Of a DNA stretch of 64,000 bases, positions 57,233-64,000 are shown in pieces. Under the pieces are notes generated by a model, which worked only from the letters and a program-made list of their open reading frames with translations, did not search any database and had not been told where the DNA came from. A program made the translations under genes and the position numbers. Source of the DNA: Negativibacillus massiliensis (GTDB lineage: Bacteria > Bacillota > Clostridia > Oscillospirales > Ruminococcaceae); contig NZ_FTRU01000008.1 of NCBI RefSeq assembly GCF_900148495.1, forward strand, positions 434,001-498,000, in the 5' to 3' direction. The stretch's first letter is position 1. The number at the start of each line of letters is the position of its first letter.

Positions 57233-58060
57233 TTATTTTAACAGCATTTCCAGTTCCTCCGCTGTTTTTGGAAAATCACATTCAGACAAAATTCCTTTTC
57301 TTTTTAGAATATCCGATACTTTCATTAAGGTTGGCTGTTCCAGATTTGCAGCGGCCAAAAGTTCTTTGTTCGAAAATATTTCCTGAGGAGTTCCATCAGC
57401 TAGGACATGGGAATGATTTAAAACGACGATTCGATCTGCCCAGCGATAAGCCTGATCTGCATGATGGGTTGCGATGATGACAGTGATACCGGAATCAGTG
57501 AGCTGTTTGAGGATATTATCGATCATGTGGGCATGTTTGGGGTCAAGCGCGGAAAAAGGTTCGTCCAGAATCAGAAGTTCCGGTTCCATCACCAGAATAT
57601 CCGCGATGGATACCCTCTTTTTCTGCCCACCACTCAAAAAGTGAGTGGGTTTGTCCAGAAAAGGGGTAATGGAGAGAGTGTCACAAATTTGTGTGACACG
57701 ATTGCGGACAGTGGCTTCGTCCAGCCCCAGATTAAATGGTCCAAATGAAATTTCACCGAGAACACTTGCACAAAAGAGCTGGTTATCCGGTTCCTGAAAG
57801 ACAATTCCAACCTTTTTTCTCAGGGAAAGTAAGCCTTTCCGCGAGTAGTCAAGCGGCTTACCTTCATATAAAATTTGACCGGAAGTCGGTTTATAGACAC
57901 CGTTCAGATTCAAAAACAGAGTAGACTTGCCGGAGCCGTTGCTGCCCATAATAGCGAGCCTTTGGTGGCGATAGATGTTGAGGTTAATTTTATCCAGTGC
58001 AAGGGTCTGATCTTCATAACGGTAGGAAAGATCCTGTACCTGCATCAAAATTTCTTTCAA
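57233..58060 (-). CDS. cbiO: Cobalt ECF transporter ATPase CbiO
   Basis: ATPase of the cobalt energy-coupling factor importer, 275 aa. Walker A is GSNGSGKST, the Q-loop lies in VGIVFQEPDNQLF, the signature is LSGGQKKR and Walker B LLILDEPFSALD, then the H-loop in IATHHADQAYRWADRI. The C-terminal 45 residues are the short extension usual for CbiO. The start codon is TTG, 7 bases after AAGGAGG (58068-58074). Last gene of cbiMNQO, transcribed from the riboswitch-controlled promoter upstream of cbiM. Confidence 0.94.
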   Translation of the reverse strand: MKEILMQVQDLSYRYEDQTLALDKINLNIYRHQRLAIMGSNGSGKSTLFLNLNGVYKPTSGQILYEGKPLDYSRKGLLSLRKKVGIVFQEPDNQLFCASVLGEISFGPFNLGLDEATVRNRVTQICDTLSITPFLDKPTHFLSGGQKKRVSIADILVMEPELLILDEPFSALDPKHAHMIDNILKQLTDSGITVIIATHHADQAYRWADRIVVLNHSHVLADGTPQEIFSNKELLAAANLEQPTLMKVSDILKRKGILSECDFPKTAEELEMLLK

Positions 58061-58076
58061 CGAAAGACCTCCTTAT

Positions 58077-58838
58077 TTAAAATAGAGAAAGAACAGTGCA
58101 TACGATCAGCCAGATAAAACAGAAAATCCACTCTTGTTTTTTGGCGGGATGATGTTCTTCCAGAACGCGAATTTCTCCATCATATAATCGACTTTCCATT
58201 GCATCATAAAGAAGAGAAGATTTTTTTAAGGAACGTACCAACAGTACCGAGAGCATCTGTCCCATTCCGGAAAGCTTGGAACGGAAGCTGTGATTGCCCA
58301 GTCTGCAATTTTGGGAGATCTGGATTGCATCGGCAAGATCGAGCAGAATAAAGATAGCGCGATAGATGAGCAGCATCAGCTCAAGCAACAGCCATGGACA
58401 GTGCAGTTTTCTCAAAACAGTGAGCAGGTCAGTGATAGGGGTAGTCAGGATGAGAAAATACAGGCAGGATATGCTGGAAAAAGCAACAATCATCAGTTGA
58501 TACCAGTGGGAAAAGGACGTATGGCTGATACCAAGGTAACCAGAAAAGCAGGGAATAGAAATCAGATCTTGCGGGGAAGAGGAAAAGAAGAACAGAATTG
58601 CAACAGAGCTGAGCATCAGAAAAAGAAAAGGTCCGGTGAGAAAACGAAGATATCGCTTTGCAGAGAGGTTAGCAAAGCGCAGTGTACAGACTGCCATACA
58701 GCAAAGAATGAGCAGACAGACCAGACTGTGCCGGAACGAAACACAGATGGTAAGGGAGCCTGCGGCAAACAGTGTTTTCAGTGCAGGACTTTTTTGTCGG
58801 ATCGGAGAAGAATAGGCAAGTTTGTCCAGAAGTATCAT
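58077..58838 (-). CDS. cbiQ: Cobalt ECF transporter transmembrane protein CbiQ
   Basis: EcfT-type membrane coupling subunit of 253 aa with about five hydrophobic segments (LTICVSFRHSLVCLLILCCM; YLRFLTGPFLFLMLSSVAIL). The C-terminal cytoplasmic coupling helices contain LLVRSLKKSSLLYDAMESR, the region that contacts the ATPase. It transmits ATP-driven movement to the CbiM-CbiN substrate unit. It lies between cbiN and cbiO with a 16-base gap to cbiO. Confidence 0.93.
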   Translation of the reverse strand: MILLDKLAYSSPIRQKSPALKTLFAAGSLTICVSFRHSLVCLLILCCMAVCTLRFANLSAKRYLRFLTGPFLFLMLSSVAILFFFSSSPQDLISIPCFSGYLGISHTSFSHWYQLMIVAFSSISCLYFLILTTPITDLLTVLRKLHCPWLLLELMLLIYRAIFILLDLADAIQISQNCRLGNHSFRSKLSGMGQMLSVLLVRSLKKSSLLYDAMESRLYDGEIRVLEEHHPAKKQEWIFCFIWLIVCTVLSLF

Positions 58839-58892
58839 AAGTATACCTTTCTGAAAAGGGGCGAAGGCAAAAACTGCCTTCGCCCTGATTGT

Positions 58893-59186
58893 TTAGTCTT
58901 TTTTATATTTTTTGCGTGCAACCAGATAGCCGAATCCAAAGCAGAGGACACCGGAACCAAGTGCTGCCTGCAAACAGAACAGCAGACTTTCGGTTTCACC
59001 GCCAGGTGGTTCCAAAATACTTTCTGCCCATGGCTGATAATCTGGATCAATGGCAAGGATTGCTTCTTCCGCAGCCCCGTCTGCACCTCCAAATTCGGAA
59101 TCCTTGATGCTCAAAAGCGGAAATGCAGCGATGATAACACACAATAACAGTAAAACGGCAATGGTAGCCTTAACGGACTTTGTCAT
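58893..59186 (-). CDS. cbiN: Cobalt ECF transporter accessory subunit CbiN
   Basis: Small membrane protein of 97 aa with two membrane helices (near residues 7-25 and 71-90) joined by an extracytoplasmic loop holding AIDPDYQPWAESILEPPGGETE, the family hallmark. CbiN helps metal loading into CbiM. It lies 24 bases after cbiM and 54 bases before cbiQ. Confidence 0.93.
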   Translation of the reverse strand: MTKSVKATIAVLLLLCVIIAAFPLLSIKDSEFGGADGAAEEAILAIDPDYQPWAESILEPPGGETESLLFCLQAALGSGVLCFGFGYLVARKKYKKD

Positions 59187-59210
59187 GATTTTTCACCTTC
59201 CTGACAGAAA

Positions 59211-59954
59211 TTAATAGTTGGAGTATGCAAGTTCAGAGAGTTCACCGGAAGCGTAGGATTCCAGCGCCAGAATGACAACAACCGACAGTAAACCCTCTAC
59301 AATAGCAAGAGGAATCTGGGTCACTGCAAAGATTCCCATAAAGGTGGTGATGGAAGCCATGACGCCGCCTTCTGCGGAAGGATGGGCAAGTCCGAGCTGA
59401 ACACTGGTTACACAATAGGTAAACAGATCACCCAGGCAGGTAGCAAGAAAAACAGAGACGGATTTATTTACTCCGCATTTGCGGCACAGACGATAAACTC
59501 CGTAGCTTAAAAATGGACCAGCAATTGCCATAGAGAAGGTGTTGGCACCGAGGGTAGTCAGTCCGCCGTGTGCAAGCAGAAGTGCCTGAAACAGCAAAAC
59601 GATGATGCCAATGATGCTCATTGCAGCAGGTCCAAAGAGGATAGCGCCCAGTCCGGTTCCGGTCGGATGGGAACTGGAGCCGGTAACACTTGGAATCTTT
59701 AATGCGGATAAAACAAATGCATAAGCCCCTGCCATTGCAAGAATCAGGAGTGCTTTACGGTGCTGGGATACCGTTTTTTTGATCGAGATAAATCCCATTG
59801 CCAGAAACGGCAGGCACAGAGCACCCCAGGCGATAGCGTGTCCCATTGGAAGATAACCTTCCATGATGTGCATAGCGCTGGCTCCGGTCGGCATGACAAA
59901 GAGCATCGCAGCGGCAATGCTGAGGGCGAATAAGCGTTTGTCATTTTTTTTCAT
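59211..59954 (-). CDS. cbiM: Cobalt ECF transporter substrate-binding membrane protein CbiM
   Basis: S component for cobalt uptake, 247 aa. The first 27 residues look like a cleavable signal ending in GASA, leaving MHIMEGYLP at the new N-terminus, the Met-His start that co-ordinates the metal in CbiM/NikM. About six membrane segments follow, with [18 protein letters not shown] and [20 protein letters not shown]. Cobalt rather than nickel is supported by the cobalamin riboswitch in front of the operon. First gene of cbiMNQO; cobalt would feed corrinoid synthesis encoded elsewhere. Confidence 0.94.
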   Translation of the reverse strand: MKKNDKRLFALSIAAAMLFVMPTGASAMHIMEGYLPMGHAIAWGALCLPFLAMGFISIKKTVSQHRKALLILAMAGAYAFVLSALKIPSVTGSSSHPTGTGLGAILFGPAAMSIIGIIVLLFQALLLAHGGLTTLGANTFSMAIAGPFLSYGVYRLCRKCGVNKSVSVFLATCLGDLFTYCVTSVQLGLAHPSAEGGVMASITTFMGIFAVTQIPLAIVEGLLSVVVILALESYASGELSELAYSNY

Positions 59955-60049
59955 GGTAAACCATTCCTTTCCGCACCATTTTGGTGCAGAACCGAAAGCC
60001 GGGAAGCATTCGGTTCACAAATTTAAATTGCCCGACAAAATTTCCTGTG

Positions 60050-60085
60050 AAAAAAAGAAAAACCTTTTGGACTGTTCCAAAAGGC
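60050..60085 (-). terminator. Riboswitch attenuator before cbiM
   Basis: On the minus strand CCTTTTGGAA / TTCCAAAAGG-type stem (60063-60084) followed by TTTTTCTTTTTT. It stands between the cobalamin aptamer and the cbiM RBS and would stop transcription when cobalamin is bound. Confidence 0.85.
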
Positions 60086-60157
60086 GTACAAAACACAGGA
60101 ATCCGCCGGATTCCCAATTCGTTGCGCCAACTATCGTCCATAGATGGAGCAATTGCC

Positions 60158-60342
60158 TTGCAGGGCAGGTCTTCTGGCTTCGGTATCATCAAAACCGGAT
60201 ATCTTCCCATCCGTTTGCGGACAGTGACATCCTTCCGGTTCCTCCTCCGGTACAGCAGTGGAGACTGCGCGGGCTTATCCCGACTTCCCTATTCTCAGAG
60301 AGATTAGCATAACATACCTTGATTCTCTGCACCCTGAAAGGT
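60158..60342 (-). promoter_or_regulatory. Cobalamin riboswitch of the cbiMNQO operon
   Basis: Minus-strand elements in the proper order: CAGGGTGCAG (P1 side), GAATAGGGAAGT, GCGCAGTCTCCACTGCTGT, GGGAAGATA, then the B12 box variant GAAGCCAGAAGACCTGCC and CCCTG closing P1. Followed by an attenuator hairpin. Known role of the class: cobalamin binding switches off B12 synthesis or cobalt uptake genes. Confidence 0.92.
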
Positions 60343-60384
60343 TAAATTGTGAAGTGATATGCAGATAATAGAATCTGCTCATTC

Positions 60385-60413
60385 AGGGTATCATGAGGGA
60401 AATTCTTTGTCAA
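60385..60413 (-). promoter_or_regulatory. Promoter of the cobalamin riboswitch transcript
   Basis: On the minus strand TTGACA (60408-60413), a 17-base spacer and TACCCT (60385-60390). A small GCAGAT/ATCTGC hairpin (60361-60378) opens the leader. Confidence 0.7.
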
Positions 60414-60540
60414 CCACCTGTAAATAAAATATGAATTTATATAGTAATTTTCCATAAAAAACCAGCACCCTACTTGCCCCAAAATCAGGAAAGGTTTATA
60501 CTGAAATTAAGGAAATAAAGGGAAAAAAGGCGTGATACCA

Positions 60541-61089
60541 ATGAGATTGTTTGTTGCTCTGAAGCTGAGCGAACCGGTCCTTGACCGTTTAAGTAAGACA
60601 ACCCGCGAACTGAAAACACATGCTGTATCAGGCAGGTTTTCCCACAGAGAAAATCTGCATCTGACCCTTGCTTTTATTGGTGAAACAACAAATGTTTCGG
60701 GAGCAAAGCAGGCGCTGTCACAGATTTCTGCTCCGGCATTTGAAATGACGATTGCTGGCGGCGGACGATTTAAACGTGACGGCGGTGATATTGTCTGGGC
60801 AGGTGTGGAAAAAAACAGATCGCTTGAACAGCTTGCAGCACAGGTTCAGGCTCTTTTGCGCAAAAAAGGTTTTGTTTTGCAGGAACGTCTTTTTGCGGCG
60901 CATCTGACTCTTGGACGGGAAGTGATTCTGGAACCAGATTTTGATCTCCGAGCTTTTTTTGCAGGACAGGACCACTGTACCATGCAAGTAGAACGGGTAA
61001 GCCTGATGAAATCAGAGCGAATCAGCGGCAAGCTGGTTTATACAGAGATTGCTTTTGTGGGATTGAATAATAATTCTTACACAAAATAG
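60541..61089 (+). CDS. thpR: RNA 2',3'-cyclic phosphodiesterase (ThpR/LigT-like)
   Basis: 2H-phosphoesterase of 182 aa that opens 2',3'-cyclic phosphate RNA ends. The two catalytic HxT motifs are HLTLAFIGE near residue 40 and HLTLGRE near residue 121, with MRLFVALKLSEPV at the start. ATG 60541 is chosen after GGGAAAAAAGG; a GTG three codons upstream is in frame. It is monocistronic, between the divergent cobalt operon leader and the tdh promoter. The physiological substrate of this family is still uncertain. Confidence 0.9.
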   Translation: MRLFVALKLSEPVLDRLSKTTRELKTHAVSGRFSHRENLHLTLAFIGETTNVSGAKQALSQISAPAFEMTIAGGGRFKRDGGDIVWAGVEKNRSLEQLAAQVQALLRKKGFVLQERLFAAHLTLGREVILEPDFDLRAFFAGQDHCTMQVERVSLMKSERISGKLVYTEIAFVGLNNNSYTK

Positions 61090-61127
61090 TGTAATCTTAC
61101 AAAACCGAAAATCTTTTCAAAATTTGC

Positions 61128-61156
61128 TTGAAAACGGTTTGGGATGGTGCTATCAT
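61128..61156 (+). promoter_or_regulatory. Promoter of tdh-kbl
   Basis: TTGAAA (61128-61133), 17-base spacer, TATCAT (61151-61156). Confidence 0.7.
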
Positions 61157-61209
61157 GTACTTGATATGAATACAACATAAATATGCTGTATTTCAGATAA
61201 AGACACTTA

Positions 61210-61245
61210 TTCTCTTTCCGAGAACCATTTAGCGGAATCAGAGAA
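61210..61245 (+). promoter_or_regulatory. Leader stem-loop of tdh
   Basis: TTCTCT and TTCCG pair with CGGAA and AGAGAA (one 2-base bulge TC), loop of about 12 bases. It ends just before the AAAGGGAGAG box of tdh and is not followed by a T-run, so translation or stability control is more likely than termination. Confidence 0.6.
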
Positions 61246-61268
61246 AAAATAGAAAGGGAGAGATTACA

Positions 61269-62345
61269 ATGAACGACAACAAAATGTGGGCTCTTGTAAA
61301 AGAAAGTGCAGCTCCTGGTCTTGCCCTCAAGAGAGTAGAAATTCCAGAAGTTGGTACAAACGACGTTAAGATCAAAATTCATAAAACTGCTATCTGCGGT
61401 ACAGACGTACATATTTATCAGTGGAATGAATGGGCTCAGCACACCATCGCTGTTGGTCAGACCGCTGGTCACGAATACGTTGGTGAAATCGTAGAAGTTG
61501 GTCCTGGCGTACAGGGCTTCAAAGTTGGCGACATTGTTTCCGGCGAAGGCCACATCACCTGCGGAAAATGCCGTAACTGTCTGGAAGGTCACAAAGAAAA
61601 CTGTAAAGATGCAAAAGGTGTTGGCGTAAACCGCAACGGCTGCTTTGCAGAATACCTCGTTATTCCAGCTAGCAACGTATGGCCAACCAAACCAAACATT
61701 CCAGAAGAAATGTATGCTATTTTTGATCCATTCGGCAATGCTACCCACACTGCACTGTCCTATGACATGCTCGGTGAAGACGTTCTGATCACCGGTGCAG
61801 GCCCAATCGGTATCATGGCAGCAGCTATCGCTAAATTTGCAGGTGCAAGACACGTTGTAATCACTGACCTCAACGAATACCGTCTGGAACTGGCTAAGAA
61901 ACTGGGTGCAACCAGAACTGTTAACCTGACCAAAGAAAAACTCCCAGATGTTATGGCAGAACTCGGCATGAAGGAAGGCTTCGACGTTGGTCTGGAAATG
62001 TCCGGTGCAGGCGCAGCTCTCAACGATATGATCGCTAACATGAAACATGGCGGTAACATCGCTCTGCTGGGTCTCCAGAAACCAGGCAATGGTGTTAACT
62101 GGGAAACCATCATTTGGAACGGTCTGAACATCCGTGGTATCTATGGACGTAAAGTTTGGGATACCTGGTACAAGATGACCACCATGCTCGAAGCAGGTCT
62201 TGATATTTCTGCTATCATCACTCACAGAATGAACATCAAAGACTATAAGAAGGGCTTTGACGCTATGATCTCCGGTCAGTCCGGTAAAGTAATCCTCAAC
62301 TGGGAAGACCTCGACAAACTGGAACCACAGTCCCAGGATTGCTAA
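61269..62345 (+). CDS. tdh: L-threonine 3-dehydrogenase
   Basis: Zinc-dependent medium-chain dehydrogenase of 358 aa oxidising L-threonine to 2-amino-3-ketobutyrate with NAD+. The catalytic zinc region [15 protein letters not shown] is the hallmark of Tdh within this family; [12 protein letters not shown] follows, and the structural zinc cysteines lie in [15 protein letters not shown]. The NAD-binding [10 protein letters not shown] is near residue 179. AAAGGGAGAG precedes the ATG. The next gene encodes the ligase for the unstable product. Codon use suggests strong expression. Confidence 0.95.
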   Translation: MNDNKMWALVKESAAPGLALKRVEIPEVGTNDVKIKIHKTAICGTDVHIYQWNEWAQHTIAVGQTAGHEYVGEIVEVGPGVQGFKVGDIVSGEGHITCGKCRNCLEGHKENCKDAKGVGVNRNGCFAEYLVIPASNVWPTKPNIPEEMYAIFDPFGNATHTALSYDMLGEDVLITGAGPIGIMAAAIAKFAGARHVVITDLNEYRLELAKKLGATRTVNLTKEKLPDVMAELGMKEGFDVGLEMSGAGAALNDMIANMKHGGNIALLGLQKPGNGVNWETIIWNGLNIRGIYGRKVWDTWYKMTTMLEAGLDISAIITHRMNIKDYKKGFDAMISGQSGKVILNWEDLDKLEPQSQDC

Positions 62346-62383
62346 TTGAATAAACAAACAACTAAGAAAGGATTGATTTAGAA

Positions 62384-63580
62384 ATGGCACGTAAAAATGA
62401 CATTCTGAGCATTTACACTAAAGAAGTCGAAGATATCAAAGCAGCTGGCCTTTTCAAAGGTGAGCTCCCTCTCGTATCTCCACAGAGCGCAAAAGTACAG
62501 CTGGAAGACGGCAGAACCGTTATCAACATGTGTGCTAACAACTACCTTGGCCTTGGCGACAACCAGAGACTGATTGACGCTGCTAAGAGAACATACGATG
62601 AAAGAGGTTACGGTGTTGCTTCCGTACGTTTCATCTGCGGTACACAGGATATTCATAAACAGCTCGAGAAGAAGATCTCCGACTTCCTGGGCACAGATGA
62701 CACCATTCTGTACTCCTCCTGCTTCGATGCAAACGGCGGTCTGTTCGAAACAATCCTGACAGCTGACGACGCTGTTATCAGTGACGAACTCAACCATGCT
62801 TCTATCATCGATGGCGTACGTCTCTGCAAAGCTAAGAGATTCAGATACAAAAACAACAACATGGAAGACCTCGAAGCTAAACTGAAAGAAGCTGATGAGG
62901 CAGGCGCAAGAATCAAACTGATTGCTACTGACGGTGTATTCTCCATGGACGGTATCATCTGCAACCTGAAAGGTGTTTGCGATCTGGCAGATAAATACAA
63001 CGCTCTGGTTATGGTTGACGATAGCCATGCAGTTGGTTTCGTAGGTAAACATGGTCGTGGTACTGCTGAACACTGCGGTGTTGAAGGCCGTGTTGATATC
63101 ATCACCGGTACTCTGGGTAAAGCTCTCGGCGGCGCTTCCGGCGGTTACACATCCGGACGTAAAGAGATCATCGATCTCCTCAGACAGAGAAGCCGTCCAT
63201 ACCTGTTCTCCAACTCCCTGGCTCCAGCAATCGCAGGCGCTAGCATCGAGATGTTCAACATGCTCGAAGAAAGCACCGCTCTGCGTGACCATCTGGAAGA
63301 AACCACAACTTACTACCGTGACCTCTTGGTTAAAGAAGGCTTCGACATCATCCCTGGCACACATCCATGCGTACCAGTAATGCTCTACGACGAAGTTACA
63401 GCAGCTGAATTTGCTGAACGTATGAGAGCAAAAGGCGTTTACGTTGTTGCATTCTCTTATCCAGTAGTTCCAAAGGGCAAATCAAGAATCCGTACACAGG
63501 TTTGCGCTAGCCATACTAAAGAAGACATTGACTTCATCGTTAAATGCTTCAAAGAAGTTAGAGCAGAAATGGGTCTCTAA
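62384..63580 (+). CDS. kbl: Glycine C-acetyltransferase (2-amino-3-ketobutyrate CoA ligase)
   Basis: PLP enzyme of 398 aa (alpha-oxoamine synthase family) splitting 2-amino-3-ketobutyrate with CoA into glycine and acetyl-CoA. Family blocks: [49 protein letters not shown] and the PLP-lysine region [14 protein letters not shown]. It lies 38 bases after tdh with AGAAAGGA upstream, and both share one terminator, so together they convert threonine to glycine plus acetyl-CoA. Confidence 0.96.
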   Translation: MARKNDILSIYTKEVEDIKAAGLFKGELPLVSPQSAKVQLEDGRTVINMCANNYLGLGDNQRLIDAAKRTYDERGYGVASVRFICGTQDIHKQLEKKISDFLGTDDTILYSSCFDANGGLFETILTADDAVISDELNHASIIDGVRLCKAKRFRYKNNNMEDLEAKLKEADEAGARIKLIATDGVFSMDGIICNLKGVCDLADKYNALVMVDDSHAVGFVGKHGRGTAEHCGVEGRVDIITGTLGKALGGASGGYTSGRKEIIDLLRQRSRPYLFSNSLAPAIAGASIEMFNMLEESTALRDHLEETTTYYRDLLVKEGFDIIPGTHPCVPVMLYDEVTAAEFAERMRAKGVYVVAFSYPVVPKGKSRIRTQVCASHTKEDIDFIVKCFKEVRAEMGL

Positions 63581-63595
63581 TCTGTATTTACAGTC

Positions 63596-63632
63596 AAAAT
63601 CCGCTGGTTTTATAACCAGCGGATTTTTTGAT
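63596..63632 (+). terminator. Intrinsic terminator of tdh-kbl
   Basis: AAAATCCGCTGGTT / AACCAGCGGATTTT with a TTAT loop and T-run. Confidence 0.93.
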
Positions 63633-63644
63633 ATATAATTTGAT

Positions 63645-63686
63645 ATTGAAAAAGAAAAAGGACAGTACGTCAGCGTACTGTCCTTC
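63645..63686 (-). terminator. Terminator of the edge-truncated minus-strand gene
   Basis: AAGGACAGTACG (63658-63669) / CGTACTGTCCTT (63674-63685) with a TCAG-type loop; on the minus strand it is followed by TTTCTTTTTC. Confidence 0.85.
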
Positions 63687-63700
63687 TTTGATAGAGGAAA

Positions 63701-64000
63701 CTAACAGACTTCGTAATGATTTGCAGCAAAGTCAACGGTAACAGTGGTTCCGTCGCTGAAGGTAGTTCTCTGCTTCATGCCGGTATCGTCAAGAAGCTCA
63801 TGTTTTACCATCTCACATTTTGCTACCTTTTCATGCAGGCTGGCAACTACTTCGCAGCGGCGGATGTTTTCCTTCATTTCCAGTGCAGCACCTTCGCTGA
63901 AGGAGCCGTCTGTGTTTGCATAAGCGCCGTCACGGATGAGATACGGAGCACCGCCGTTGAGCAGAGCATACAGCATCAGGTCTTCGGTATCGCTGATTTT
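63701..64000 (-). CDS. C-terminal fragment of a larger protein, possibly glycosidase-like
   Basis: Only the last 99 codons are in the window; the reading frame is open to the edge, so the protein begins outside. The visible part reads KISDTEDLMLYALLNGGAPY, then IRDGAYANTDGSF, and ends in a strand pair TFSDGTTVTVDFAANHYEVC. The SDGTTVTVDF ending resembles the C-terminal beta-sandwich of large glycoside-hydrolase-type (for example DUF5696-like) proteins, where an ALLNGG-like stretch also occurs, but this is weak. It ends at a TAG followed by a terminator. Confidence 0.6.
   Translation of the reverse strand, partial: KISDTEDLMLYALLNGGAPYLIRDGAYANTDGSFSEGAALEMKENIRRCEVVASLHEKVAKCEMVKHELLDDTGMKQRTTFSDGTTVTVDFAANHYEVC

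Noticed and set aside
1-64000. tRNA, rRNA, prophage, insertion sequences or restriction/defence genes
   Set aside because: No such gene, characteristic motif or flanking repeat was seen on either strand while reading the window.

Overview
The window looks like a chromosomal segment of a low-to-mid GC, Gram-positive anaerobe of class Clostridia. Supporting signs are SepF/DivIVA/YlmH division genes, YlbF-family protein, Hfq, split transketolase, a two-gene SufCB system, DUF1540 and DUF1846 proteins, and strong AAGGAGG ribosome binding sites. An Oscillospirales-type gut bacterium (Butyricicoccus/Agathobaculum/Faecalibacterium neighbourhood) is my best guess, by inference only. I see no rRNA, tRNA, CRISPR, prophage or insertion sequence.

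Bases 1-15,940 hold the most striking feature: seven consecutive, same-strand paralogous genes for about 660-675 aa family-5 (peptide-type) ABC substrate-binding lipoproteins. No permease or ATPase gene lies among them. Genes 2-7 each have their own sigma-A-like promoter with an exact 17-base spacer, a leader that is usually stem-loop-rich, and an own intrinsic terminator, so the array reads as seven independent monocistronic units. The promoter and leader of gene 1 lie outside the window.

Bases 16,025-24,390 hold a DUF362 ferredoxin-like protein, folT (folate ECF S component) behind a tetrahydrofolate riboswitch, a minimal sufC-sufB pair, a DacF-type D,D-carboxypeptidase with an altered KTG box, a DUF1540 protein, comF and a ROK glucokinase.

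Bases 24,529-44,477 are a dense, mostly plus-strand housekeeping run: miaB, ylbF-like, mutS, a small XRE regulator, mutL, miaA, hfq, an HlyD-like membrane protein, yggS, sepF, ylmH, divIVA, ileS, lspA, rluD, a HAD phosphatase and a split transketolase. It links tRNA modification, mismatch repair, RNA regulation, cell division and lipoprotein maturation. LspA would process the lipoproteins made by the array.

Bases 44,479-48,508 hold a free-methionine sulfoxide reductase, a THEP1-like NTPase, an NCS2 permease, two unrecognised small proteins and a GNAT. Bases 48,525-55,310 hold a minus-strand locus (VTC-domain protein, DUF4956 membrane protein, beta-helical DUF4353 lipoprotein) beside a divergent GNAT and a two-component system. 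Next come a DUF1846 protein and an overlooked 38-codon membrane-peptide gene with its own promoter and terminator. After it lies the cbiMNQO cobalt importer under a cobalamin riboswitch with an attenuator. The window ends with thpR, the tdh-kbl threonine degradation operon and a C-terminal gene fragment running off the edge.
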